Below are positions 42,723 to 51,510 of a stretch of 64,000 nucleotides of DNA, one piece after another; the stretch's first letter is position 1, and each line of letters starts with the position of its first letter. The stretch is from positions 2,916,501 to 2,980,500 of the forward strand of contig NZ_JADBEG010000001.1 of assembly GCF_014873755.1 (NCBI RefSeq). Reading direction: 5' to 3'. A model generated the notes under the pieces. It had not been told where the DNA came from. It was given only the letters and a program-made list of their open reading frames with translations, and searched no databases. Position numbers and translations under genes: made by a program. The DNA comes from Amycolatopsis lexingtonensis (GTDB lineage: Bacteria > Actinomycetota > Actinomycetes > Mycobacteriales > Pseudonocardiaceae).

Positions 42723-43586
42723 TCAGCTCAGCTTGTTCTTCGCCGACTTCGCCTTGCCCTTCACCTTGCCGACCGCGTCCATCGTCGGCGAATACGTGCC
42801 GTACAACGCCGGGTCGGGCCTCGGTGCGGTGCCCGGCCCGCCCAGGGGCTTCGGGTCGGTCAGGTACTCGATCCCGGCCTTGGTGGTCCAGCCGCCCTTC
42901 GGGCCGTCCGGTCCGTCGGACAGGCCCCAGATCGTGTTGTTGTGGGTCTGGTCTTCCTCGTCCAGCAACGCGTTCGGGGCGATCTCGCCCTCGAGGCCGT
43001 CGGCCTCCAGTTCCTCGATCGCCGCGAGCCACTGCTTCTGGTGCACGGTGTCGCGGGCGAGGTTGAACTGCAGCATCGCCTTCACGCCGGGGTCGTCGGT
43101 CATGTTGTACAACCGCGCGGTCTGCAGCCGCCCCTGCGCTTCGGCGGCGGCGTTGGCCCGGAAGTCCGCCAGCAGGTTGCCCGAGGCGATGATGTACTTG
43201 CCGTTCCACGGCGTGCCGTTGCTGTCCGCCGGCAGGGCGCCGCCACCGGCGACGATGGCCTGCTGCGGGTCCATGCCGCCGAGCACCGCCGCCATCACCG
43301 GATCCTTGACCGCTTCGGCGGTCGCGGTCGCGGGCGCGCCTTCCAGCAGCCGGGCGACCATGGTGGCGAGCATTTCGACGTGCCCGATCTCCTCGGTCGC
43401 GGTGTCCATGATCAGGTCCTTGTACTTGCCCTCGACGCGGCAGTTCCAGCCCTGGAACAGGTACTGCATGGTCACCGTCATCTCGCCGAACGCGCCGCCG
43501 ATCAGCTCTTGGAGCTTGTGCGCGTACACCGGGTCCGGCTTCTCGGGCTTGGCCTCGAACTGCAGCAACTTCGTGTGACGAAACAC
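42723..43586 (-). CDS. Manganese-containing catalase
   Basis: 287 residues, ferritin-like four-helix bundle. Metal ligands lie in GGAFGEMTVTMQYLFQGWN, ATEEIGHVEML, ANAAAEAQGRLQTARLYNMT and LARDTVHQKQW, the Glu-His/Glu-His pattern of dimanganese catalases. It removes hydrogen peroxide. The C-terminal tail is Lys-rich (KVKGKAKSAKNKLS). GTG start. Isolated gene near the carotenoid cluster, consistent with oxidative-stress defence. Confidence 0.94.
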   Translation of the reverse strand: MFRHTKLLQFEAKPEKPDPVYAHKLQELIGGAFGEMTVTMQYLFQGWNCRVEGKYKDLIMDTATEEIGHVEMLATMVARLLEGAPATATAEAVKDPVMAAVLGGMDPQQAIVAGGGALPADSNGTPWNGKYIIASGNLLADFRANAAAEAQGRLQTARLYNMTDDPGVKAMLQFNLARDTVHQKQWLAAIEELEADGLEGEIAPNALLDEEDQTHNNTIWGLSDGPDGPKGGWTTKAGIEYLTDPKPLGGPGTAPRPDPALYGTYSPTMDAVGKVKGKAKSAKNKLS

Positions 43587-43678
43587 GGGGACTCCTCCGT
43601 CTGCCTGGTGGATCCCGGCCGGAACCCGGCGGGATCGTCGGGGCTTTCCCCGCCGTCCGCCGGATAACCACGATCGGA

Positions 43679-44683
43679 TCAGGCGCGCAGGGCGTACCGC
43701 CGCTCGGCGTAGGCGAGGTCGTCACGCCACAGCCGCGCCGCCGTGTGCCGCATGAGCGGGCGGATCGCCGGCGCCAGCTTGGCCGCGACGGCGAAGCCCG
43801 GCCGCTCCGACGCGGCGATCGTCGCCTCGATCACCGCGGTCCGGGGCCGCCCGTCCGCGCCGGGGCCGAGCGGCGTCGCGTGCGTCTCCACCACGCTGCC
43901 TTCGCCTTCGCCCTCGACGATGCGCATCACGACCGTGCGCGGCTCGGGACAGGCGAACTCGGCCACGACGGGCACTCCCCAGCGCCCGGTGATCCGGAAC
44001 GTCACCTCGACGAGGAACCGGTCCTCCGCCTCGGGCACGTCGACGCCCTTCGGCGCCGAGAGCACCCGCAGGCGCGCGAAGGAGTAGGGGTGGAACCAGG
44101 CGCCGTGCCACGGGTCGAGCCGGTTCGCCACGACGTCCTCCGGTTCGCACACCCCGGTGAGCGTCGCGACGGCGTCGATGCGCGCGCCGTCCGGCCGGTC
44201 CGGGACCACCGGCCGGTCGGTGGGCTGCTCGCGCCCGGTCGCGTCGAGGCGGGCCCAGACGAGCACACCGTCGTCGTAGGCCGGGATCGGAGCCCAGCCA
44301 CCGCGGCGGCCGCCGCCGAGGCGCAGCCCGTGCCACCGGCAGACCAGCTCCCCGCGGTCGAGCCGGGCGTCGGCGAGCGGGGCGCCCAGGTGCGGGCACG
44401 CGCCCGGCCCGGCGCGGACCTCGCCGTCGCGGTCGCGCCACGCGACGAGCTCGCGGCCGGCGACCGTCACGCCGAAGGGCCGGTCCGGCCGCACCGATCG
44501 GCTGGCCCCGAGGACGAACCAGTTCCCGGACGGGCGGGCCGACGCGCGTTTGCCCGCGGCCTCGATGAGCGCGGGCGCGCAGTCGCGGTAGGTCGGTTCC
44601 TGGCCGGCCCACCGCGGTTCGCGGAACGGCTGGACGGGCCACCGCCGCGGCCAGAGCCCGGTGATGCGCTGACTGACGTTCAC
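43679..44683 (-). CDS. Rieske 2Fe-2S protein (DUF5914 type) of the carotenoid cluster
   Basis: 334 residues from the GTG at 44683. The Rieske motif is CPHLGAPLADARLDRGELVC followed by RWHG (Cys-His, Cys-His). A C-terminal SRPBCC-like domain (VANRLDPWHGAWFHPYSFAR, EVTFRITGRWGVPVVAEFAC) follows, as in Rieske oxygenases; whether the mononuclear iron site is complete is unclear. Proteins with this layout are found beside actinobacterial carotenoid genes and may oxidise a carotenoid ring. Divergent from crtE. Confidence 0.87.
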   Translation of the reverse strand: MNVSQRITGLWPRRWPVQPFREPRWAGQEPTYRDCAPALIEAAGKRASARPSGNWFVLGASRSVRPDRPFGVTVAGRELVAWRDRDGEVRAGPGACPHLGAPLADARLDRGELVCRWHGLRLGGGRRGGWAPIPAYDDGVLVWARLDATGREQPTDRPVVPDRPDGARIDAVATLTGVCEPEDVVANRLDPWHGAWFHPYSFARLRVLSAPKGVDVPEAEDRFLVEVTFRITGRWGVPVVAEFACPEPRTVVMRIVEGEGEGSVVETHATPLGPGADGRPRTAVIEATIAASERPGFAVAAKLAPAIRPLMRHTAARLWRDDLAYAERRYALRA

Positions 44684-44788
44684 CGCCCCATCGTGGCGGC
44701 CGCGCAACGAACGCGCACGACGGACCGTGGTGCCACTTTCGAGGGAACGCACGTTTAACCGCGCTTCACTAGGGTAAGGCTGAACGGA

Positions 44789-44806
44789 CGCATCGCTTGC
44801 GCATCG
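44789..44806. promoter_or_regulatory. Tandem CGCATCG sites upstream of crtE
   Basis: CGCATCG occurs at 44789-44795 and 44800-44806, exactly 11 bases apart, 31-48 bases upstream of the crtE start. Read on the other strand it is CGATGCG, one base from the CGATGCA found upstream of the MerR and cytochrome b genes. The area also serves the divergent Rieske gene. Confidence 0.4.
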
Positions 44807-44836
44807 AATGGTCCTGCGTCAACCGAAGGAGCCTGC

Positions 44837-45916
44837 ATGACCGTGACGTCCGCCGCCGACGCGACCACGGCCTGGCTGGCCCACCTGCGCCGGAAGTGCG
44901 CCGACGACGTGCGGGAGTTCGTCGGCGACCGGGTGCGGGAGCACTTCACCGGCCGCGCCGCCACCCCGGCGGCCACCGCGCTGCCGGAGTTCGTGGCGGG
45001 CGGGAAGTTCCTGCGGCCGCTGTTCGCCTACACCGGCTGGTGCTGCGGCGCGCCGGACGACGAAGCCGCGCTGCGGGCCGCCTCCGCGCTCGAACTCCTG
45101 CACTGCTTCGCCCTTGCGCAGGACGACGTCATGGACGGCTCCGAACGCCGCCGCGGCCGTCCGGCGCTGCACGTGACGTTCGCGCGCTGGCACGCCGAAA
45201 CGGGGCTCGGCGGCTCGGCCGCGCGGTTCGGCGAGTCGGCCGCGATCCTCGCCGGCGACCTGTTCCTCGTCTGGTCCGAGCAGCTGCTGCGCGGCAGCGG
45301 CCTGCCCGCCGGGACGCTCGCCCGCGGCTGGCCGGTGTACGACCACCTGCGCTCCGAGCTCGCCGTCGGTCAGCTCGGCGACCTGGTCAACGACGCTCGC
45401 GCGCTGCCCGCTTGGGGTGACGTCCTCGACGTCGTCCGCCGCAAGTCCGGCAACTACACCGTGCGCCGCCCGCTCGAGTTCGGCGCCGCGCTGGCCGGGT
45501 GCGACGAGCGCGTCCGCGCGGCGCTCGGCACGTACGGCGGCCTGGTCGGGGAAGCCTTCCAGTTCCGCGACGACCTGCTGGGGGTGTTCGGCGATCCGGC
45601 CGTCACCGGCAAGCCGGTCGGCGACGACCTGCGTGAGCGGAAGGCCTCCACGGTGGTCGTCCTCGCCGCCGAGCTGGCCGGCCCTCGGCAGCGCGCCGAG
45701 CTGGCCGACCTGCTGGCCCTCGACGTCGTCGACGCGGCCGCGGTCGAGCGCTGGCAGCGGCTGATCACCGCGACCGGCGCCCGCGACCAGCTGGAGAAGT
45801 TCGCCGACGAGCGGGTGCGCCACGCGCTCGAAGCGCTCGACCTGGCCGGGCTCCCCCAACGCCCCGCGGACGCGCTGACGACACTGGCGCTGCGCTGCAC
45901 CGAGCGGGTCCGGTGA
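44837..45916 (+). CDS. crtE: Geranylgeranyl diphosphate synthase
   Basis: 359 residues. First Asp-rich motif ALAQDDVMDGSERRRG, second FQFRDDLLGVFGDPAVTGKP; GGKFLRPLFAYTGW carries the IPP-binding Lys/Arg. Makes the C20 precursor for carotenoids. Clear ribosome site AAGGAG. First gene of a seven-gene operon with 1- to 4-base overlaps. Confidence 0.93.
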   Translation: MTVTSAADATTAWLAHLRRKCADDVREFVGDRVREHFTGRAATPAATALPEFVAGGKFLRPLFAYTGWCCGAPDDEAALRAASALELLHCFALAQDDVMDGSERRRGRPALHVTFARWHAETGLGGSAARFGESAAILAGDLFLVWSEQLLRGSGLPAGTLARGWPVYDHLRSELAVGQLGDLVNDARALPAWGDVLDVVRRKSGNYTVRRPLEFGAALAGCDERVRAALGTYGGLVGEAFQFRDDLLGVFGDPAVTGKPVGDDLRERKASTVVVLAAELAGPRQRAELADLLALDVVDAAAVERWQRLITATGARDQLEKFADERVRHALEALDLAGLPQRPADALTTLALRCTERVR

Positions 45917-47427
45917 GGACGGTCACCGGCCGCACCGACCGCGTGGTGGTCGTCGGTGCGGGACTCGCCGGGCTCTCGGCCGCCCTGCACCTGGCCGGGC
46001 GCGGCCGCTCGGTCGTCGTCCTCGAACGCGACCCCGGACCCGGCGGCCGAGCCGGGCGGGTGGAGCGCGACGGCTACCGGCTCGACACCGGCCCGACCGT
46101 GCTGACCATGCCGGAGATCCTCGGCGACGCCTTCGCCGCGGTGGGCGCGGACCTGGCCGATCAGTTGCGGCTGCGGCGGCTCGAACCCGCCTACACCGCG
46201 CGGTTCGCCGACGGCTCGAGCCTGCCGGTGCACACCGACGGCGACCGGATGGCCGACGCCGTGCGGGACTTCGCCGGCCCGGCCGACGCCGCGGGCTACC
46301 GGCGGCTGCGCGACTGGCTGACCCGCCTCTACCGCACCGAGTTCGACCGGTTCGTCGCCGCCAACTTCGACTCGCCGCTCGGCCTGCTCACCCCGGCCCT
46401 CGCCCGGATCGTGGCGCTCGGCGGCTTCCGACGCCTCGACAACCGGATCGGGGCCTTCCTGACCGACGAGCGGCTCAAGCGCGTCTTCACCTTCCAGGCG
46501 CTGTACGCGGGAGAATCGCCGATGCGGGCGCTCGCGCTGTACGCGGTCATCGCCTACATGGACACCGTCGGCGGCGTGTACTTCCCCGACGGCGGCATGG
46601 CGGCCGTCCCGCGGGCCATGGCCCGGGCCGCGACGGAGGCCGGGATCGAGTTCCGCTTCGGCACTTCCGTGACGGCGCTCGAACGCCGCGGGACCCGGGT
46701 CACCGCGCTGCTCACCAGCGAAGGAGACCGGATCGAAGCCGACGCCGTCGTCCTGACCACCGAACCGCACGAAAGCCACCGGCTGCTCGGCCGCACCCCG
46801 CGCCGTCCCGTTCCGTTGCGCGCGGCGCCGTCCGCGCTCGTCCTGCACGCCGGCGGGCGCGCGGACCCGTCCCTCGGGCACCACACGATCTCCTTCGGGC
46901 ACGGCTGGCGCTCGACGTTCCGCGAGCTGATCACCGAGGGACGGCGGATGAGCGACCCGTCCCTGCTGATCACCCGGCCCACCGCGACCGACCCGTCGCT
47001 GGCCCCGCCCGGCAGGGAGCTGTTCTCGATCCTCGCGCCGGTGCCGAACCTCGAGCGCGGGCCCCGCGACTGGGACGCCGAAGCCGGGCCCTACGCCGAA
47101 GAGATCCTCGCGCACGTCCGGTCCCGGCTGCTGCCCGGCTTCACCCCCGAAACGTCCTACGTGCTGAGCCCGGCGGACTGGGCCCGGCGCGGGCTGGTGG
47201 CCGGCACGCCGTTCAGCTATGCGCACTCATTTGTCCAAACCGGACCGTTCCGGCCCCGGAACCTGCCCCGTGGCAACGAAAACGTCGTGCTCGCCGGCGG
47301 CGGGACCGTGCCCGGGGTCGGCGTCCCGACCGTCCTGCTCTCCGGACGGCTGGCCGCCGACCGGATCACCGGAACCCGGCGCGCCGCGACCGCCGCCGCC
47401 GGCCTCGCCGCGGAAGGAGCCCGATGA
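45913..47427 (+). CDS. crtI: Phytoene desaturase
   Basis: 504 residues. FAD site RVVVVGAGLAGLSAALHLAG near the N-terminus, LDTGPTVLTMPEIL, and the C-terminal PRGNENVVLAGGGTVPGVGV PTVL segment are typical of bacterial CrtI, which converts phytoene to lycopene. GTG start overlaps the crtE stop; ATGA joins it to crtB. Confidence 0.94.
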   Translation: MRTVTGRTDRVVVVGAGLAGLSAALHLAGRGRSVVVLERDPGPGGRAGRVERDGYRLDTGPTVLTMPEILGDAFAAVGADLADQLRLRRLEPAYTARFADGSSLPVHTDGDRMADAVRDFAGPADAAGYRRLRDWLTRLYRTEFDRFVAANFDSPLGLLTPALARIVALGGFRRLDNRIGAFLTDERLKRVFTFQALYAGESPMRALALYAVIAYMDTVGGVYFPDGGMAAVPRAMARAATEAGIEFRFGTSVTALERRGTRVTALLTSEGDRIEADAVVLTTEPHESHRLLGRTPRRPVPLRAAPSALVLHAGGRADPSLGHHTISFGHGWRSTFRELITEGRRMSDPSLLITRPTATDPSLAPPGRELFSILAPVPNLERGPRDWDAEAGPYAEEILAHVRSRLLPGFTPETSYVLSPADWARRGLVAGTPFSYAHSFVQTGPFRPRNLPRGNENVVLAGGGTVPGVGVPTVLLSGRLAADRITGTRRAATAAAGLAAEGAR

Positions 47428-48371
47428 CGAGCCGTGAGCTCGACGCCGCCGGCATCACCGACCCCGGACTGCGCCAGGCCTACCGGCGCTGCCGGGAGGT
47501 CAACGCCCGGCACGGCCGGACCTACTTCCTCGCCACGCGCATGCTTTCCCCGGCCCAGCGCCCGGCCGTGCACGCGCTTTACGCGTTCGCGCGCCGCCTC
47601 GACGACCTCGTCGACGAGCCGGCGCCCGGCACCACCCCGGAGCGCATCGCCGCCACGCTGCACGATGTCGAACGGCGGTTCTTCGCCGCGCTCGCCGCCG
47701 GGCACAGCGACGACCCGCTGCTGACCGCGGTGCTCGACACCATCGGGCGCCACGGCATCGCCGAGGCGCACTTCCGCGCGTTCTTCGCGTCCATGCGCAT
47801 GGACCTCACGGTCACCGGCTATCCGAACCGCGCCGCGCTCGACGAGTACGTGCACGGCTCGGCCGAGGTGATCGGGCTGCAGGTGCTGCCGGTGCTGGGC
47901 ACCGTGGTCGCCCGTGCGGAGGCGGCCCCGCGCGCCGCCGCGCTCGGGAAGGCGTTCCAGCTGACCAACTTCCTGCGCGACGTCGCCGAAGACCTCGGTC
48001 GCGGCCGCGTCTACCTGCCCGAGGACGAACTCGCCGCGGACGGCGTCGACCGTGACCGGCTGCGGTGGTGCACCCGCGCCCGCCGAACGGATCCGGCGGT
48101 CCGCCGGGCGCTGGCCGTTCAGGTGGCCCGGACGCGCCGGATCTACGCCGAAGCCCGGCCCGGCATCGCGATGCTGCACCCGGCGTCCCGGCCGTGCGTG
48201 GCGACCGCGTTCGACCTCTACGGCGGCATCCTCGACCGCATCGAGGCCGCGGACTTCAACGTCTTCGGCGGCCGCGCCCGCGTCCCACGGCACCGCCGGG
48301 CGCTCGCGGCCGGCGGTGCGCTCGTCCGCGCGCAGTGGGCGCGTCGCCGCCACCCGGTGGCGGTGGCCTGA
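47424..48371 (+). CDS. crtB: Phytoene synthase
   Basis: 315 residues. Asp-rich motifs FARRLDDLVDEP and LTNFLRDVAEDLGRGRVYLP bind diphosphate via magnesium; the family opening RQAYRRCREVNARHGRTYFL is present. Condenses two GGPP to phytoene. Between crtI and the lycopene cyclase genes. Confidence 0.95.
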   Translation: MTSRELDAAGITDPGLRQAYRRCREVNARHGRTYFLATRMLSPAQRPAVHALYAFARRLDDLVDEPAPGTTPERIAATLHDVERRFFAALAAGHSDDPLLTAVLDTIGRHGIAEAHFRAFFASMRMDLTVTGYPNRAALDEYVHGSAEVIGLQVLPVLGTVVARAEAAPRAAALGKAFQLTNFLRDVAEDLGRGRVYLPEDELAADGVDRDRLRWCTRARRTDPAVRRALAVQVARTRRIYAEARPGIAMLHPASRPCVATAFDLYGGILDRIEAADFNVFGGRARVPRHRRALAAGGALVRAQWARRRHPVAVA

Positions 48372-48372
48372 G

Positions 48373-48720
48373 GTGGGCAAGCTGGAGTACCTGCTGGTCC
48401 TGGCCGCCTGCGTAGTGGTGACGCTGCCGCTGGAACTGGCCGGGGCCCGCGTCTACCGGCGGCCGCGACGGCTGGCGCGAGCCGTGCTGCCCGTCGCGGC
48501 GGTGTTCCTGGTCTGGGACGCCATCGCCATCGCCGCCGGCGCCTGGGACTTCGACCCGGCGTTCGTCACCGGTGTCCGGCTGCCGCTGGGGATTCCGCTC
48601 GAAGAGGTGCTGTTCTTCGCCGTCGTCCCGATCTGCGGGCTGCTGACCTACGAAGCCGTGCAGCTGACCGGGCGGCTCGCCACGCGGCTGCTGCGCCGCC
48701 GGGAGCGGGTGCCGCGCTGA
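48373..48720 (+). CDS. crtYc: Lycopene cyclase subunit
   Basis: 115 residues, three hydrophobic helices (KLEYLLVLAACVVVTLPLEL, AVLPVAAVFLVWDAIAIAAG, VLFFAVVPICGLLTYEAVQL). PLGIPLEEVLFF is the family PxE(E/D) motif. One half of the heterodimeric actinobacterial CrtYc/CrtYd cyclase. GTG start one base after the crtB stop. Confidence 0.9.
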   Translation: MGKLEYLLVLAACVVVTLPLELAGARVYRRPRRLARAVLPVAAVFLVWDAIAIAAGAWDFDPAFVTGVRLPLGIPLEEVLFFAVVPICGLLTYEAVQLTGRLATRLLRRRERVPR

Positions 48721-49037
48721 TGCCTTGGGGCTACACGGTTCCCGCCGTCGCCGCCGTGCTCGTCGTGGTGGCCGCCGAGCTGCTCGTCCTGCGCACCGGC
48801 CTGCTGCGGCGCCCGGCCTACTGGGTCACGATGGCCATCGTGACCGCCTTCCAGGTCCCGGTCGACGGCTGGCTGACGAAGCTTTCCGCTCCCATCGTCC
48901 GGTACGCACCCGACGGCGTCACCGGGTGGCGGTTCCCGTGGGACATCCCGGTCGAAGACTTCCTCTTCGGCTACGCCATGGTCACCGCGGTCCTGCTGCT
49001 GTGGGAACGCGGCAAGTCGCGAGAGGACAGTGCATGA
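48720..49037 (+). CDS. crtYd: Lycopene cyclase subunit
   Basis: 105 residues, three helices, with FPWDIPVEDFLFGYAMVTAV as the matching PxED motif. With CrtYc it cyclises lycopene to beta-carotene. TGATG overlap with crtYc; ATGA overlap with the methyltransferase. Confidence 0.9.
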   Translation: MPWGYTVPAVAAVLVVVAAELLVLRTGLLRRPAYWVTMAIVTAFQVPVDGWLTKLSAPIVRYAPDGVTGWRFPWDIPVEDFLFGYAMVTAVLLLWERGKSREDSA

Positions 49038-49750
49038 GCTCGTTGCCCCGCAACGGTTTGCCGCGCGCCGAGGTGCCGTCGGCGTTCGACGGGGGTGCCG
49101 CGGCCTACGACCGGCTCGTCGGCGCGAACCCGGGCTACCACCGCGACCTCCGGCTCTCCGCGCGCCGCCTGGAGCTGCCCGACGGCGGCGCGGGGCAGCA
49201 CGTCCTCGACGCCGGCTGCGGCACCGGCGCGTCGACCGCCGCGCTGCTGCGGGCCGCCCCCGGGGCGCGGGTCACCGCGATCGACGCGTCCGCCGGGATG
49301 CTGGCGCGGGCGCGCGCGAAGCGGTGGCCGGCCGACGTCGAGTTCGTCCACACGCCCGTGGAGGAGCTGACGGCCGAGGAGCCCTTCGACGCGATCTTCG
49401 CCGCTTACCTGGTGCGGAACCTCGCCGATCCCGACGCCGGGCTGGCCGGGCTGTACCGCCTCCTGCGCCCGGGCGGCCGCATCGCGCTGCACGAGTACTC
49501 GGTGCGGGACTCGCGGCGCGCCCGCTGGGTGTGGAACGCGGTGTGCGGCGCCGTCGTGATCCCGCTGGGCCGGCTCGCCACCGGCGACGCGACGCTGTAC
49601 CGGCACCTGCGCCGCAGTGTGCTCGCCTTCGACGGGCTCGCCGACCTGTGCGCGCGGCTCACGCGGGCCGGCTTCACCGACGTCCGCACCGGCACGATGC
49701 CCGGCTGGTCACGCGGGATCGTCCACACCGTCCTGGGTACGCGCCCGTGA
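49034..49750 (+). CDS. crtT: SAM-dependent methyltransferase of the carotenoid cluster
   Basis: 238 residues. Class I SAM site HVLDAGCGTGASTAALLRAA, acidic VTAIDASAGMLARAR, and the UbiE-like IFAAYLVRNLADPDAGLAGL and LLRPGGRIALHEYS. A crtT gene occupies the same place, next to crtU, in Streptomyces griseus; its exact substrate is unsettled. The name is by position and family. Confidence 0.8.
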   Translation: MSSLPRNGLPRAEVPSAFDGGAAAYDRLVGANPGYHRDLRLSARRLELPDGGAGQHVLDAGCGTGASTAALLRAAPGARVTAIDASAGMLARARAKRWPADVEFVHTPVEELTAEEPFDAIFAAYLVRNLADPDAGLAGLYRLLRPGGRIALHEYSVRDSRRARWVWNAVCGAVVIPLGRLATGDATLYRHLRRSVLAFDGLADLCARLTRAGFTDVRTGTMPGWSRGIVHTVLGTRP

Positions 49751-51270
49751 GCCGCGACCGCCGCGCCGAGCTGCACCCCGCCCCCGGCGGCCTCCCCGAC
49801 GCCGGAGCGCTCGGCCGTCGTCCCCGCACCGCCGTCGTCGGGGGCGGGATCGCCGGGCTCACCGCGGCGACCGGACTCGCCGAGCGCGGCGTCGAGGTCA
49901 CGGTGTTCGAGCGCGAGCAGCACCTCGGCGGGCGGGCCGGCGGCTGGGCCGAGCGGCTGCCGGACGGCACCGCGGTCACCATGAGCCGCGGCTTCCACGC
50001 GTTCTTCCGCCAGTACTACAACCTCCGCGCGCTGCTCGCCCGCACCGACCCCGGCCTGCGGCGGCTCACGCCGGTGCCGGACTACCCGCTCATCGACGCG
50101 CTCGGCCGCACGGACACCTTCGCCGGGCTGCCGCGCACGCCGCCGTTGAACGCGCTGGCGTTCGCCCTGCGCAGCCCCACGTTCCGGGCGCGCGACCTGC
50201 TGCGCCTCGACGGACGGCGGGCGCTGCCCCTGGCCGGCGTCGGCGTCCCCCGCGTCTACGACCAGCTCGACCACGTCGACGCGGCGACGTTCCTGAGCGC
50301 GATCAACTTCCCGGCCGCGGCCCGGCACCTCGCGTTCGACGTGTTTTCGCGCAGCTTCTTCGCCGACCCCGGCGAGCTGTCCGCCGCCGAGCTGGCGACG
50401 ATGTTCCACCTGTACTTCCTCGGCTCCGCCGAAGGCCTGCTCTTCGACGTGCCCACCGAGCCCTTCCCCCAGGCCCTCTGGAACCCGCTGGGCGACTACC
50501 TCACCGCGCGGCGCGCCGACATCCGCACCGGAGTGTCGGTCACCTCCATCGAGCTGCGCCCCGGCGGTTTCCTCGTCGACGGCGAGTTCTTCGACGCCGT
50601 CGTGCTCGCCTGCGACGTACCGGGACTGCGGCGCGTCGTGGCGGATTCGCCCGGCCTGGGCACCGCGGACTGGCGCGACGCGATCGCCCGGCTGCGCACG
50701 GCACCCCCGTTCGTCGTGCGGCGGCTGTGGCTCGACCGGCCCGTCGACGCCGCCCGGCCCGCGTTCCTCGGCACCGGCGGCCTGCGGCCGCTGGACAACA
50801 TCAGCGTCCTCGACCGCTACGAGGGCGAGGCCCGCCGCTGGGCCGGCCGGCACGGCGGCTCGGTCGTCGAACTGCACGCCTACGCGGCCGGCGCGGACAC
50901 CGCCCGCGTCTCGCACGACCTGGACGGGCTCCTGCACCAGCTCTACCCCGAGACCGCCGGTGCCAGGGTGCTCGGCTCGAGCACCCTCGTGCGCGAGGAC
51001 TGCCCGCTGTTCCCGGTCGGCGGCTTCGCCCACCGGCCCGCCGTCGAGACGCCCCAGTCCGGCCTGCTCCTCGCCGGCGACGCGATCCGCGTCGACCTGC
51101 CGGTCGCCCTCATGGAACGCGCGGCGACCACCGGCTGGACCGCCGCGAACACCCTGCTGCGCGGGTGGGGCCTGGCCGGGCACCCGCTGCGCTCGGTGCC
51201 CAACCACGGCCGCATCGCGCTGTTCGACCGGCTCGCCGCCCGGACCGGGCGGCTGTCCGCGCACCGCTGA
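49747..51270 (+). CDS. crtU: Beta-carotene desaturase/methyltransferase (isorenieratene synthase)
   Basis: 507 residues from the GTG at 49747. FAD site AVVGGGIAGLTAATGLAERG, then MSRGFHAFFRQYYNLRALLA, a segment characteristic of CrtU, and LLLAGDAIRVDLPVALMERA near the C-terminus. CrtU aromatises both beta-carotene rings to give isorenieratene. Last gene of the crt operon. Its end is part of a 17-base direct repeat. Confidence 0.88.
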   Translation: MSRDRRAELHPAPGGLPDAGALGRRPRTAVVGGGIAGLTAATGLAERGVEVTVFEREQHLGGRAGGWAERLPDGTAVTMSRGFHAFFRQYYNLRALLARTDPGLRRLTPVPDYPLIDALGRTDTFAGLPRTPPLNALAFALRSPTFRARDLLRLDGRRALPLAGVGVPRVYDQLDHVDAATFLSAINFPAAARHLAFDVFSRSFFADPGELSAAELATMFHLYFLGSAEGLLFDVPTEPFPQALWNPLGDYLTARRADIRTGVSVTSIELRPGGFLVDGEFFDAVVLACDVPGLRRVVADSPGLGTADWRDAIARLRTAPPFVVRRLWLDRPVDAARPAFLGTGGLRPLDNISVLDRYEGEARRWAGRHGGSVVELHAYAAGADTARVSHDLDGLLHQLYPETAGARVLGSSTLVREDCPLFPVGGFAHRPAVETPQSGLLLAGDAIRVDLPVALMERAATTGWTAANTLLRGWGLAGHPLRSVPNHGRIALFDRLAARTGRLSAHR

Positions 51271-51510
51271 TCAGCTGGCCAGGGCGGGCGCCGGGCCAGC
51301 CGGGCGATGCGCCCCAATGTGGCGTTCGGTGCGTTGGACGCACCGAACGCCACATTGGGTGCATCCGGGACCAGACCACCAGACCCAGCAACCACATCAA
51401 TCACACCGCACGGGCCCAGCCAGCCGGTCGGACACAACTGCGCCGGAGCCCTGGCGTTCGCCCAATCCGCTGAGGCGACGTCCGCGAGTGACGGCTGATC
51501 AGCTGGCCAG
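51266..51510. repeat. 17-base direct repeat flanking a 211-base insert
   Basis: GCTGATCAGCTGGCCAG occurs at 51266-51282 and 51494-51510. The first copy spans the crtU stop; the second contains the last codons and stop of the convergent gene. The 211 bases between carry the long hairpin and no gene. The layout looks like a duplication or insertion event between the two operons. Confidence 0.7.
51306..51365. terminator. Long perfect hairpin; repeat element acting as likely bidirectional terminator
   Basis: A 22-base perfect stem (51313-51334 with 51338-51359) closes on a 3-base TGG loop. After a 2/1-base mismatch the stem continues for 5 pairs, GATGC (51306-51310) with GCATC (51361-51365). It lies between convergent operons. 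I recall the CAATGTGGCGTTCGGTG sequence as recurring in Amycolatopsis genomes. Confidence 0.75.
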
